Assembly: GCF_001672755.1 (NCBI RefSeq)
Contig: NZ_LZKI01000073.1
Span: forward strand, 124,001 to 188,000
DNA length: 64,000 nt
Source of the DNA: Mycobacterium colombiense
Lineage (GTDB): Bacteria > Actinomycetota > Actinomycetes > Mycobacteriales > Mycobacteriaceae
Direction of reading: 5' to 3'
Below, piece after piece: positions 43,547 through 54,147 of this stretch (positions are counted from its first letter, which is position 1; each line of letters starts with the position of its first letter). The position numbers were made by a program, and so were the translations under genes. The notes below the pieces were generated by a model. That model had not been told where the DNA came from and did not search any database. It saw only the letters and a list, made by a program, of their open reading frames with translations.

Positions 43547-44796
43547 CAGGACGTCACCGCGGCCTTGCCGGCGTAGTCGACCTGCCAATGCTTGATGCCG
43601 TTGAGCCAGCCCGACCGCAACCGCTCGGGCTCGCCGATCGGCTTGAGATCGGGCATGTGATCGGCGACCGCGTTGAAGATCAGGTTGATCGTCATGCGGG
43701 CCAGGTTGGCACCGATGCAGTAGTGGGCTCCGGTGCCGCCGAATCCGACGTGCGGGTTCGGGTCGCGCAGGATGTTGAAGCTGTGCGGGTCCTCGAAGAC
43801 CTCTTCGTCGAAGTTGGCCGACCGGTACGACATCACCACCCGCTGGCCCTTCTTGATCTGCACGCCGCCCAACTCGGTGTCCTCGTTGGCGGTGCGCTGG
43901 AAGGCCGAAACCGGTGTGGCCCAACGGATGATCTCGTCGGCCGCAGTCGCCGGGCGCTCCTTCTTGAAGAGCTCCCATTGATCGGGGTTGTTCGCCATCG
44001 CGATCATGCCGTGGGTGATCGAGTTTCGCGTCGTCTCGTTGCCCGCCACGGCCAGCATCACCACGAAGAAGCCGAATTCGTCGTCGGACAGCTTCTCGCC
44101 GTCGATGTCGGCCTGGATGAGCGTGGTGACGATGTCGTCGGTGGGGTTCTGGTTGCGCTCCGCAGCCATCGCCATCGCGTACATGATCAGTTCCATCGAC
44201 GACTGCGCCGGGTCGACGGTGGCGTACTCGGGGTCGGTGCCACCGGTCATCTCGTTGGACCAGCGGAAGAGCTTGTCGCGATCCTCCTGCGGAACGCCCA
44301 GCAGGCCCGCGATGGCCTGCAGGGGCAGCTCGCACGACACCTGTTCGACGAAGTCACCGCTGCCTTCTTTCGCGGCGGTCTCGGCGATGTTCTGAGCGCG
44401 CTGGGCCAGCTCGGCCTCCAGCCGTCCGATGGCCCGCGGCGTGAACCCGCGGGAGATGATCTTGCGCAGCCGGGTGTGGTGCGGCGCGTCCATGTTGAGC
44501 ATGACGCTGCGCTGCAGCTCGACCTGCTCGCGCTTCATCTCCGGTGGCCAGGTGGGGATGGCGCCGTTCATCCAGCTGGAGAAGATGTCGCTGCGCTTCG
44601 ACACCTCCTTGACGTCGGCATGCTTGGTGACGATCCAATATCCGTGGTCCTCGAACCCGCCCGCGCCGTTCGGGATGTCAACCCAGTGGATCGGCTCTGC
44701 CTTACGCAGCTGGGCAAGTTCCTCGACGGGCAACCCGGCGAGGTTGACGTCGGGGTCAAGAAAGTCGAAGTCGGCGGGAATGTTGGGGGGTGCCAT
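43546..44796 (-). CDS. cyp125: CYP125, cholesterol side-chain C26/C27 monooxygenase
   Basis: 416 residues, P450: I-helix AGNETT (251-256), E288xxR291, heme loop GFGGTGAHYCIG with Cys360. Oxidises the terminal methyl of cholest-4-en-3-one through to the acid, starting side-chain breakdown (Rv3545c). ATG 44796 with GAGGAGCG upstream. First gene of the igr operon; KstR box 18 nt upstream. Confidence 0.95.
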   Translation of the reverse strand: MAPPNIPADFDFLDPDVNLAGLPVEELAQLRKAEPIHWVDIPNGAGGFEDHGYWIVTKHADVKEVSKRSDIFSSWMNGAIPTWPPEMKREQVELQRSVMLNMDAPHHTRLRKIISRGFTPRAIGRLEAELAQRAQNIAETAAKEGSGDFVEQVSCELPLQAIAGLLGVPQEDRDKLFRWSNEMTGGTDPEYATVDPAQSSMELIMYAMAMAAERNQNPTDDIVTTLIQADIDGEKLSDDEFGFFVVMLAVAGNETTRNSITHGMIAMANNPDQWELFKKERPATAADEIIRWATPVSAFQRTANEDTELGGVQIKKGQRVVMSYRSANFDEEVFEDPHSFNILRDPNPHVGFGGTGAHYCIGANLARMTINLIFNAVADHMPDLKPIGEPERLRSGWLNGIKHWQVDYAGKAAVTS

Positions 44797-44814
44797 GCGT
44801 ATGCGCTCCTCAAT

Positions 44815-44828
44815 TGCAACGTGTTCTA
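44815..44828. promoter_or_regulatory. KstR box upstream of cyp125
   Basis: TGCAACGTGTTCTA, a consensus match, 18 nt upstream of the cyp125 ATG in the 121-nt divergent gap with fadA5. Confidence 0.9.
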
Positions 44829-44893
44829 GTGCCAGTAAAACACGCCTCCTGCGCAGATAAAAGGCAGGTCACCATCCTCGCTTGTCAGAGTAA

Positions 44894-44907
44894 TGAAACG
44901 TGTTCTA
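44894..44907. promoter_or_regulatory. KstR box upstream of fadA5
   Basis: TGAAACGTGTTCTA, a consensus match, 10 nt upstream of the fadA5 ATG. cyp125 and fadA5 thus have separate boxes 79 nt apart. Confidence 0.9.
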
Positions 44908-44908
44908 G

Positions 44909-46081
<1,173 letters not shown>

Positions 46082-46103
46082 CGCTCGGTCGTTTCATTAT
46101 CTG

Positions 46104-46508
46104 GTGAGCGTCTCCGACGATAGCCGCATCGCCGCGGCGCAGGCCTACATCGACGCATTGGTCAACCATGACGGTGACGCGGTTCCGTTCGCGCGCGGGT
46201 GCACCCGCATCGAGCAGGGAATCAAGAACGGCTTCTCCGGAAATCATCTGCGGCGCAGCCTCAATCGCGGGCTTCAATATCGGTTGCTCGCGGACACGAC
46301 GCCGCCGGACTACCGCATCGAGGGCGACCGGGTGCACGCGTCGTACCAGGTGCTGACCAAAGCCGCGTTCGGCGGTAGGCGGCTCGCCGCGCACGTCGAC
46401 GAAACCTTCGTGATTCCGGCCGAAAGCGCAAGCGGGAAAGCCGAAATCCATCACATCAAGGTTCGCTTCCAACCCTTTGTCCAGCGTCAGGGACGTCAAG
46501 GAGCTTAA
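46104..46508 (+). CDS. Uncharacterised small protein between fadA5 and ddn
   Basis: 134 residues from GTG 46104 (VSVSDDSRIAAAQAYIDALVNHDGDAV). The pattern of an N-terminal helix, then FARGCTRIEQGIKNG, then several strands ending IHHIKVRF suggests an NTF2-like cone, but I cannot name the family. It lies 22 nt after fadA5 and its stop directly precedes the ddn ATG, so it is cotranscribed with both. I do not recall an H37Rv gene in this gap. Confidence 0.7.
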   Translation: MSVSDDSRIAAAQAYIDALVNHDGDAVPFARGCTRIEQGIKNGFSGNHLRRSLNRGLQYRLLADTTPPDYRIEGDRVHASYQVLTKAAFGGRRLAAHVDETFVIPAESASGKAEIHHIKVRFQPFVQRQGRQGA

Positions 46509-48354
<1,846 letters not shown>

Positions 48355-48368
48355 AGTCCTTCTCTCCT

Positions 48369-49163
48369 CTACTTGATCGCGCTCGCGTTCGTGGTGGCCA
48401 GATAGTGCGGCGGCTCGCCGCCACCGTGCACCTCCAACGAGGCCCCGCTGATGTAGGACGCTACGTCGGAGGCCAGAAACGCTGCGGCCCAACCGATATC
48501 GGCGGGCTCGGCCAGCCGGCCGAGTGGCACATTCTTCGAGATCGCGGCGATGGAGTCGGCATCGCCGTAGAACAGTTCGGATTGCTCGGTCTCCACCATG
48601 CCCACGACGCAGGCGTTCACCCGGACCTTCGGGCCCCACTCCACCGCCAGGGTCTGCGTCAGGCTTTCCAGGCCGGCCTTGGCGGCGCCGTAGGCGCCCG
48701 TCCCCGGGGACGGGCGGCGGCCGCTGAGGCTGCAGATGTTGATGATCGACCCGCCCTGCTGCTGGGTTTGCATATGGTCGTTCGCGTGCTGCGAAACCGA
48801 CAGCGCACCAATCAAATTGAGTTCGATGATCTTGCGGTTGAACTTGGCGCTGGCCTCCGCGGTCATCACGTAGGGGGATCCCCCGGCGTTGTTGACAACG
48901 ACGTCGAGCCGCCCGTGCCGGTCCACGATGGTGTCGATCAATCCCTTGACGGCGTCGTCGTCGCGAACGTCGCACGAATGGAATTCGTAGGGCAATCCCT
49001 CGACCGCCCGTCGCGCGCAGGTGACGACGGTGGCGCCCTGCTTGGCGAAAACGGAGCTGATGCCGGCACCCACCCCGCGGACTCCGCCGGTGACGAGAAC
49101 CACCCGCCCGGCCAGCCCCAAGTTGATGGCTTCAAATGGGGGGCATGCTTCGGCGCGAGTCAC
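48369..49163 (-). CDS. Short-chain dehydrogenase of the KstR2 regulon (Rv3549c-like)
   Basis: 264 residues, SDR: TGGVRGVGAGIS cofactor loop, NNAGGSPYV, Ser in NICSLSGRR and YGAAK. C-terminus SGASLEVHGGGEPPHYL. Predicted oxidoreductase in C/D-ring propionate breakdown; precise step unknown. ATG 49163, 15 nt from the KstR2 box, divergent from echA20. Confidence 0.88.
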   Translation of the reverse strand: MTRAEACPPFEAINLGLAGRVVLVTGGVRGVGAGISSVFAKQGATVVTCARRAVEGLPYEFHSCDVRDDDAVKGLIDTIVDRHGRLDVVVNNAGGSPYVMTAEASAKFNRKIIELNLIGALSVSQHANDHMQTQQQGGSIINICSLSGRRPSPGTGAYGAAKAGLESLTQTLAVEWGPKVRVNACVVGMVETEQSELFYGDADSIAAISKNVPLGRLAEPADIGWAAAFLASDVASYISGASLEVHGGGEPPHYLATTNASAIK

Positions 49164-49178
49164 TGTGCTAGCGTACCA

Positions 49179-49192
49179 AGCAAGTGCTTGCT
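49179..49192. promoter_or_regulatory. KstR2 box, Rv3549c-like / echA20 divergent promoter
   Basis: AGCAAGTGCTTGCT matches AnCAAGnnCTTGnT exactly. It lies 15 nt from the SDR start and 31 nt from the echA20 start in a 60-nt gap, serving both directions. Confidence 0.93.
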
Positions 49193-49223
49193 TAGGTAGT
49201 TACCCCCACAAGGAAGTGGCACC

Positions 49224-49979
49224 TTGCCCATCACATCCACAACCACCGAGCCGGGCATCGTCGCGGTCACCGTCGACTTCCCGCCCGTCAACGCCATCCC
49301 ATCGCGCGGCTGGTTCGAGCTTGCCGACACCATCACCGCGGCCGGCCGAGATCTCAACACCCACGTGGTGATCCTGCGCGCCGAGGGCCGCGGCTTCAAC
49401 GCCGGGGTCGACATCAAGGAGATGCAGCGCACCGAGGGATTCACCGCGCTGATCGACGCCAACCGCGGCTGCTTCGCCGCGTTCCGCGCGGTCTACGAGT
49501 GCGCGGTGCCCGTCGTCGCCGCCGTCAACGGGTTCTGCGTCGGCGGCGGCATCGGGCTGGTCGGCAACTCCGACGTCATCGTGGCCTCCGACGACGCCAC
49601 CTTCGGGCTGCCGGAGGTGGAACGCGGCGCGCTCGGCGCGGCGACCCACCTGTCGCGACTGGTTCCGCAGCACATGATGCGGCGGCTGTTCTTCACCGCG
49701 GCCACCGTCGACGCCGCCACCCTGCACCACTTCGGTTCGGTGCACGAGGTGGTGCCGCGCGGCGAACTCGACGAGGCCGCCCTGCGGGTGGCGCGCGACA
49801 TCGCCGCCAAGGACACCCGCGTCATCCGTGCGGCCAAGGAAGCGCTGAACCTGATCGACGTGCAACGAGTCAACTCGAGTTACCGCATGGAGCAAGGCTT
49901 TACGTTCGAGCTCAACCTCGCCGGGGTTTCCGACGAGCACCGTGACGCGTTCGCCGGTACCGAGAAGGGCAAGAAGTAG
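49224..49979 (+). CDS. echA20: EchA20, ring-D-opening crotonase
   Basis: 251 residues, crotonase fold: NAGVDIKEMQ and CVGGGIGLVGNSDVIVAS oxyanion segments. In M. tuberculosis EchA20 hydrolytically opens ring D of the HIEC-CoA intermediate (published). The start is TTG 49224 with AAGGAAGTG upstream; the N-terminus PITSTTTEPGIVAVTV fits the family. Its stop overlaps ipdA by one base (TAGTG). Confidence 0.92.
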   Translation: MPITSTTTEPGIVAVTVDFPPVNAIPSRGWFELADTITAAGRDLNTHVVILRAEGRGFNAGVDIKEMQRTEGFTALIDANRGCFAAFRAVYECAVPVVAAVNGFCVGGGIGLVGNSDVIVASDDATFGLPEVERGALGAATHLSRLVPQHMMRRLFFTAATVDAATLHHFGSVHEVVPRGELDEAALRVARDIAAKDTRVIRAAKEALNLIDVQRVNSSYRMEQGFTFELNLAGVSDEHRDAFAGTEKGKK

Positions 49980-50863
49980 TGGGCGACAAGAGAACCACAC
50001 TCGACGAGGCCGTCGCGCAATTGCGCAGCGGCATGACCATCGGTATCGGCGGCTGGGGATCGCGGCGCAAGCCGATGGCGTTCGTGCGCGCGCTGCTGCG
50101 CACCGACATCACCGACCTGACGGTGGTGACCTATGGCGGGCCGGACCTGGGCCTGCTGTGCTCGGCCGGCAAGGTCAAGCGCGTCTACTACGGATTCGTC
50201 TCGCTGGACTCCCCGCCCTTCTACGACCCCTGGTTCGCCAAGGCCCGCGCCAACGGCGCGATCGAGGCCCGGGAGATGGACGAGGGCATGCTGCGCTGCG
50301 GACTGCAGGCCGCCGCGCAGCGCCTGCCGTTCCTGCCGATCCGCGCCGGGCTGGGCAGCTCGGTGCCGGACTTCTGGGAGGGCGAGCTGCAGACGGTGAC
50401 CAGCCCGTATCCGGCACCCGGCGGTGGGCACGAGACCCTGATCGCGATGCCGGCGCTGCGCCTGGATGCCGCGTTCGCGCACCTCAATCTCGGTGACGCG
50501 CAGGGCAATGCGGCCTACACCGGGATCGACCCGTACTTCGACGACCTGTTCCTGATGGCCGCCGAGAAGCGTTTCCTGTCGGTGGAACGCGTCGTGTCCA
50601 CCCAGGAATTGGTCAAGGCGGTACCCCCGCAGGCGCTGCTGGTGAACCGCATGATGGTCGACGGCGTGGTCGAGGCGCCGGGCGGCGCCCACTTCACCAC
50701 CGCCGCACCGGATTACGGCCGCGACGAGAAGTTCCAGCGGCACTACGCCGAGGCGGCCTCGACGGACGAGGGCTGGCGGCAGTTCGTGCAGACCTTCCTG
50801 TCGGGCAGCGAAGAGGACTATCAGGCGGCCGTGCGCGCTTTCAAAGAGGAGGCCTCGTCATGA
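49979..50863 (+). CDS. ipdA: IpdA, alpha subunit of the COCHEA-CoA hydrolase
   Basis: 294 residues, class I CoA-transferase alpha fold: TLDEAVAQLRSGMTIGIGGWGSRRKPMAFVRALL, VTYGGPDLGLLCSAGKVKRVYYGFVSLD. IpdAB looks like a CoA transferase but hydrolyses the carbocyclic ring C in COCHEA-CoA (published, Rv3551). GTG start at 49979; ATGA overlap with ipdB. Confidence 0.93.
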   Translation: MGDKRTTLDEAVAQLRSGMTIGIGGWGSRRKPMAFVRALLRTDITDLTVVTYGGPDLGLLCSAGKVKRVYYGFVSLDSPPFYDPWFAKARANGAIEAREMDEGMLRCGLQAAAQRLPFLPIRAGLGSSVPDFWEGELQTVTSPYPAPGGGHETLIAMPALRLDAAFAHLNLGDAQGNAAYTGIDPYFDDLFLMAAEKRFLSVERVVSTQELVKAVPPQALLVNRMMVDGVVEAPGGAHFTTAAPDYGRDEKFQRHYAEAASTDEGWRQFVQTFLSGSEEDYQAAVRAFKEEASS

Positions 50864-51612
50864 GCGGCGTTGTGATCACTCGTCCCGAGATCTGCGCGGT
50901 GGCCTGCGCCGAATTGTTCCGGGATGCCGGCGAGATCATGGTCAGCCCGATGACCAACATGGCCTCGGTCGGAGCCCGGCTGGCCCGGTTGACCTTTTCA
51001 CCGGACATCCTGCTGACCGACGGCGAGGCGCAGCTGCTGGCCGAGACCCCGGCCCTGGGCGCGTCCGCTCCCGTCGAGGGCTGGATGCCGTTCGGCCGGG
51101 TGTTCGAAACCCTGGCCTGGGGCCGACGGCACGTGGTGATGGGCGCCAATCAGGTCGACCGCTTTGGCAATCAGAACATCTCGGCGTTCGGCCCGCTGCA
51201 GCAGCCCAAGCGCCAGATGTTCGGTGTCCGGGGTGCGCCCGGCAATGCCATCAACCACGCGACCAGCTACTGGGTGGGCAACCACTCCAAGCGGGTGTTC
51301 TGCGAGAAGGTCGACATCGTCTGCGGAATCGGTTGGGACAACGTCGACGCCGACAACCCGGCGTTCCGCTTCGCGAACACGTATCGGGTGGTGTCCAACC
51401 TCGGTGTCTTCGACTTCGGCGGGCCGGATCGAACCATGCGGGCGGTGTCCCTGCATCCCGGCGTCACGGCCGCCGAGGTCGCCGAGAACACCTCGTTCGA
51501 GGTGCACAGCCTGGACGGCGCCGCGGAGACCAGGCTGCCGACCGACGACGAGCTGCGCCTGATCCGCGAGGTCATCGATCCGAAGGCGCTGCGCGACAGA
51601 GAGATCCGTTGA
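50860..51612 (+). CDS. ipdB: IpdB, beta subunit of the COCHEA-CoA hydrolase
   Basis: 250 residues, CoA-transferase beta-like: MVSPMTNMASVGARLARLTFSPDILLTDGEAQLL and the late YRVVSNLGVFDFGG. The usual catalytic Glu motif of CoA transferases (SENG) is absent, consistent with the hydrolase role. ATGA overlap with ipdA and TGATG overlap with ipdC. Confidence 0.93.
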   Translation: MSGVVITRPEICAVACAELFRDAGEIMVSPMTNMASVGARLARLTFSPDILLTDGEAQLLAETPALGASAPVEGWMPFGRVFETLAWGRRHVVMGANQVDRFGNQNISAFGPLQQPKRQMFGVRGAPGNAINHATSYWVGNHSKRVFCEKVDIVCGIGWDNVDADNPAFRFANTYRVVSNLGVFDFGGPDRTMRAVSLHPGVTAAEVAENTSFEVHSLDGAAETRLPTDDELRLIREVIDPKALRDREIR

Positions 51613-52685
51613 TGAAGCTGCGCACGCCGCTGACCGAGCTGGTCGGTGTCGAGCACCCGGTGGTCCAGACCGGGATGGGCTGGGTGGCCGGTGCCCGGCT
51701 GGTGTCCGCAACTGCCAACGCCGGCGGGCTGGGCATCCTGGCCTCGGCCACCATGACGCTCGACGAATTGGCCACCGCCATCGCGAAGGTCAAGGCGGCC
51801 ACCGACAAGCCGTTCGGCGTGAACATCCGCGCCGACGCCGCCGACGCCGGCGACCGCGTCGATTTGATGGTCCGCGAGGGCGTCAAGGTGGCGTCGTTCG
51901 CCCTGGCGCCCAAGCAGGAACTCATCGCCCGGCTGAAAGATGCCGGTGCCGTGGTGATTCCGTCGATCGGCGCGGCCAAGCACGCCCGCAAGGTGGCGAG
52001 CTGGGGCGCCGACGCGATGATCGTGCAGGGTGGCGAGGGCGGCGGCCACACCGGGCCGGTCGCCACCACCTTGCTGCTGCCCTCGGTGCTGGATGCCGTG
52101 CAGGGCAGCGGGATTCCGGTGATCGCGGCCGGTGGATTCTTCGACGGGCGCGGCCTCGCGGCCGCGCTGAGCTACGGCGCCGCCGGCGTCGCGATGGGCA
52201 CCCGCTTCCTGCTGACCTCGGATTCGACCGTGCCCGATGCGGTGAAGCGCCGTTACCTGGAGTCGGCGCTGGACGGCACGGTCGTGACGACGCGCGTTGA
52301 CGGCATGCCGCACCGGGTGCTGCGCACCGGCCTGGTCGAGAAGCTGGAAAACGGCACGCCGATCAGGGGTCTGACCGCCGCGGTGCGCAACGCCGCCAAG
52401 TTCAAGCACATGTCGCAGATGACGTGGCGGTCGATGATCAGCGACGGCCTGGCGATGCGCCACGGCAAGGAGCTGACCTGGTCGCAGGTGGTGATGGCGG
52501 CCAACACCCCGATGCTGTTGAAAGCCGGTTTGGTGGACGGGAACACCGAGGCCGGCGTGCTGGCTTCCGGACAGGTGGCCGGGATTCTCGAGGACCTGCC
52601 GTCGTGCGCCGAACTGATCGAATCGATCGTGTGCGACGCGGTCAAACACCTGCAGGCGGCATCCGGGCTGGTGGAGGGTCCGTAA
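51612..52685 (+). CDS. ipdC: IpdC, flavin-dependent oxidoreductase of C/D-ring degradation
   Basis: 357 residues, nitronate monooxygenase/2-nitropropane dioxygenase-like TIM barrel: HPVVQTGMGWVAGARLVSATANAGGLGILAS, DAMIVQGGEGGGHTG flavin phosphate region, VIAAGGFFDGRGLAAALSYGAAGVAMGTRFL. Required for HIP degradation in M. tuberculosis and Rhodococcus (Rv3553). Last gene of the echA20-ipdABC operon; 65 nt separate it from the SatD gene. Confidence 0.92.
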   Translation: MKLRTPLTELVGVEHPVVQTGMGWVAGARLVSATANAGGLGILASATMTLDELATAIAKVKAATDKPFGVNIRADAADAGDRVDLMVREGVKVASFALAPKQELIARLKDAGAVVIPSIGAAKHARKVASWGADAMIVQGGEGGGHTGPVATTLLLPSVLDAVQGSGIPVIAAGGFFDGRGLAAALSYGAAGVAMGTRFLLTSDSTVPDAVKRRYLESALDGTVVTTRVDGMPHRVLRTGLVEKLENGTPIRGLTAAVRNAAKFKHMSQMTWRSMISDGLAMRHGKELTWSQVVMAANTPMLLKAGLVDGNTEAGVLASGQVAGILEDLPSCAELIESIVCDAVKHLQAASGLVEGP

Positions 52686-52704
52686 CCGGCCGGCGCGCAG
52701 CGAT

Positions 52705-52749
52705 TGAAGCCTATAGCTAAAGTTATGCGCTATTAAGCTATAGTCTTCA
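52705..52749. promoter_or_regulatory. AT-rich inverted repeat immediately before the SatD gene
   Basis: Left arm TGAAGcCTATAGCT (52705-52718) and right arm AGCTATAGtCTTCA (52736-52749) match at 13 of 14 positions around a 17-nt spacer. The right arm ends one base before the ATG at 52751. The segment is far more AT-rich than its surroundings. It can be an operator, perhaps for the HTH of the SatD protein itself, or an mRNA hairpin covering the start codon. No ribosome site is apparent. Confidence 0.7.
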
Positions 52750-52750
52750 T

Positions 52751-53398
52751 ATGGTCCGGATGAAGCAATATTCTTCACCGCGCGCGACCCTCATCGGCGA
52801 CGTCGTCGGCTCCCGCCGCGCCACCGACCGCTCGAAGCTGCACCGGGCCCTGGCGAACGCCTTGCGGCATATCGCCGTCGGCGCCATCGACCCGCCGGCG
52901 TTCACCGTCGGTGACGAGTTTCAGGGCAGCTACCCGACCGTGGGTGCGGCGATCGATGCCGCGCTGTCGCTGCGGCTGGCCGTCGGCCCCGACGTCGACG
53001 TCCGGTTCGGCATCGGCTGGGGCGCGGTCACCGTCCTGGATGCCGACGCGGGAATCCAGGACGGGCCGGGCTGGTGGAGCGCGCGAGAGGCCATCCAGCA
53101 GACTGCGGCGGCTCAGCGGCAGCCGGGCTTCCAGCTGGTGCGCACGACCTTCCGGGCGGACGGTGACACACGCGATGACGTCGCCGCGGTCAACGCGGCC
53201 CTGATTTGTCGGGACCATCTGCTTGGATCGCTCGATGAGAGGTCGTTGCGGATTGTGACGGGGTTGATGACAGGCCGGACCAAAAAGGAGCTCGCCGCCG
53301 ACGAGGCCATCAGCCCGTCGGCGGTGTCCCAGCGCGCCAGTCGCGACGGCTTGGATCTGGTTGTCCTTGCCAGCCAATATCTTCGGAGCCTGCCGTGA
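52751..53398 (+). CDS. SatD-family protein: palm-like domain plus C-terminal HTH
   Basis: 215 residues. N-terminal part: ATLIGDVVGSR (Asp17), helix, FTVGDEFQGSY (Asp55-Glu56), helix AAIDAALSLRLA, strand VRFGIGWGAVTVLD (84-97), then DGPGWWSAREAIQ (104-116). The order and spacing resemble class III cyclases and GGDEF proteins. C-terminal part (about 163-200, TGRTKKELAADEAISPSAVSQRAS) is an HTH. ATG 52751 and ATG 52760 are both possible. GTGA overlap with the membrane protein gene. SatD functions are not established; nucleotide chemistry is my inference. Confidence 0.78.
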   Translation: MVRMKQYSSPRATLIGDVVGSRRATDRSKLHRALANALRHIAVGAIDPPAFTVGDEFQGSYPTVGAAIDAALSLRLAVGPDVDVRFGIGWGAVTVLDADAGIQDGPGWWSAREAIQQTAAAQRQPGFQLVRTTFRADGDTRDDVAAVNAALICRDHLLGSLDERSLRIVTGLMTGRTKKELAADEAISPSAVSQRASRDGLDLVVLASQYLRSLP

Positions 53399-54135
53399 GC
53401 GCCATCGCGGTCTTTCTCATCGCACTGGGAGTCGCCGACCTCTGCCGGCGGGCGACCCGCGCGGTCTGGCCGCCGCTGTTGATCGGGCCGGTGGTATTGG
53501 CGGCGTGTGCGGCGCTGGGGGCTCTGTGGCATGCCGGCGACATCGCATTGCTGGTGTTGGCCGCCGCGGCGGTCATCGCCTGGGAATGGCTGTGCGGGCG
53601 AAGCGAGCGCAGCGGCACCGGGCAAGGCGCACCGTTGGCCGTCTTCGGCTCCGCGCTGGCGCTGCTGGCCGTGTCGTCCGGCTGGTCCTCGCCGGCCGAC
53701 GGCGCCGTCGCGCGGTGGTCGGCCTGGGTTCACCTGCCGCTCGACCACGTCGCGCCCACCCGGCTGCTGATGCTCATCGGAGTGGTCCTGGTCCAGTTCG
53801 CCACCGCAAATCAGTTGGTGCGCTTGGTACTTGGCTCGGTGGGCGCGGTGCGCCCGGCCGGTGAGCCGCAACCGTCGGACCGGCTCAAGGGCGGCAGGCT
53901 GTTGGGACCGATGGAGCGCCTGCTGATCCTGAGCCTCGGTGTCGGCGGACAGGTGGCCGCGGCCAGCGCCGTGGTCGCCGCCAAGGGCATCATCCGGTTT
54001 CCCGAATTGAACGCTCAAACCAACCGTAACGGCGGCGTCGGCATCGACGAGGTGACCGAGTACTTCCTGGTCGGCAGCTTCACGAGCTGGCTGCTCGCCC
54101 TGGGCAGCATCGGGCTGGTGGTGGCAACCCCCTAG
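53395..54135 (+). CDS. Multi-pass membrane protein coupled to the SatD gene
   Basis: 246 residues with about seven hydrophobic segments (roughly 2-17, 24-46, 48-67, 78-96, 121-145, 174-196, 223-244). The C-terminus has AAKGIIRFPELN followed by EVTEYFLVGSFTSWLLAL, which recalls DUF3307-type membrane proteins encoded with SatD in other phyla (from memory, unverified). The GTG start overlaps the SatD stop as GTGA, so the two are made together. Function unknown. Convergent with fadA6, 12 nt apart. Confidence 0.75.
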   Translation: MSAIAVFLIALGVADLCRRATRAVWPPLLIGPVVLAACAALGALWHAGDIALLVLAAAAVIAWEWLCGRSERSGTGQGAPLAVFGSALALLAVSSGWSSPADGAVARWSAWVHLPLDHVAPTRLLMLIGVVLVQFATANQLVRLVLGSVGAVRPAGEPQPSDRLKGGRLLGPMERLLILSLGVGGQVAAASAVVAAKGIIRFPELNAQTNRNGGVGIDEVTEYFLVGSFTSWLLALGSIGLVVATP

Positions 54136-54147
54136 CGGCGCAACGAG

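Noticed and set aside
53601-53640. GCGAAGCGAGCGCAGCGGCAC stretch inside the SatD partner gene as another copy of the dispersed repeat
   Set aside because: It shares only general GCGAAGCG composition, lacks GATGCAGAG and GAGGAGG, and is inside a coding region.
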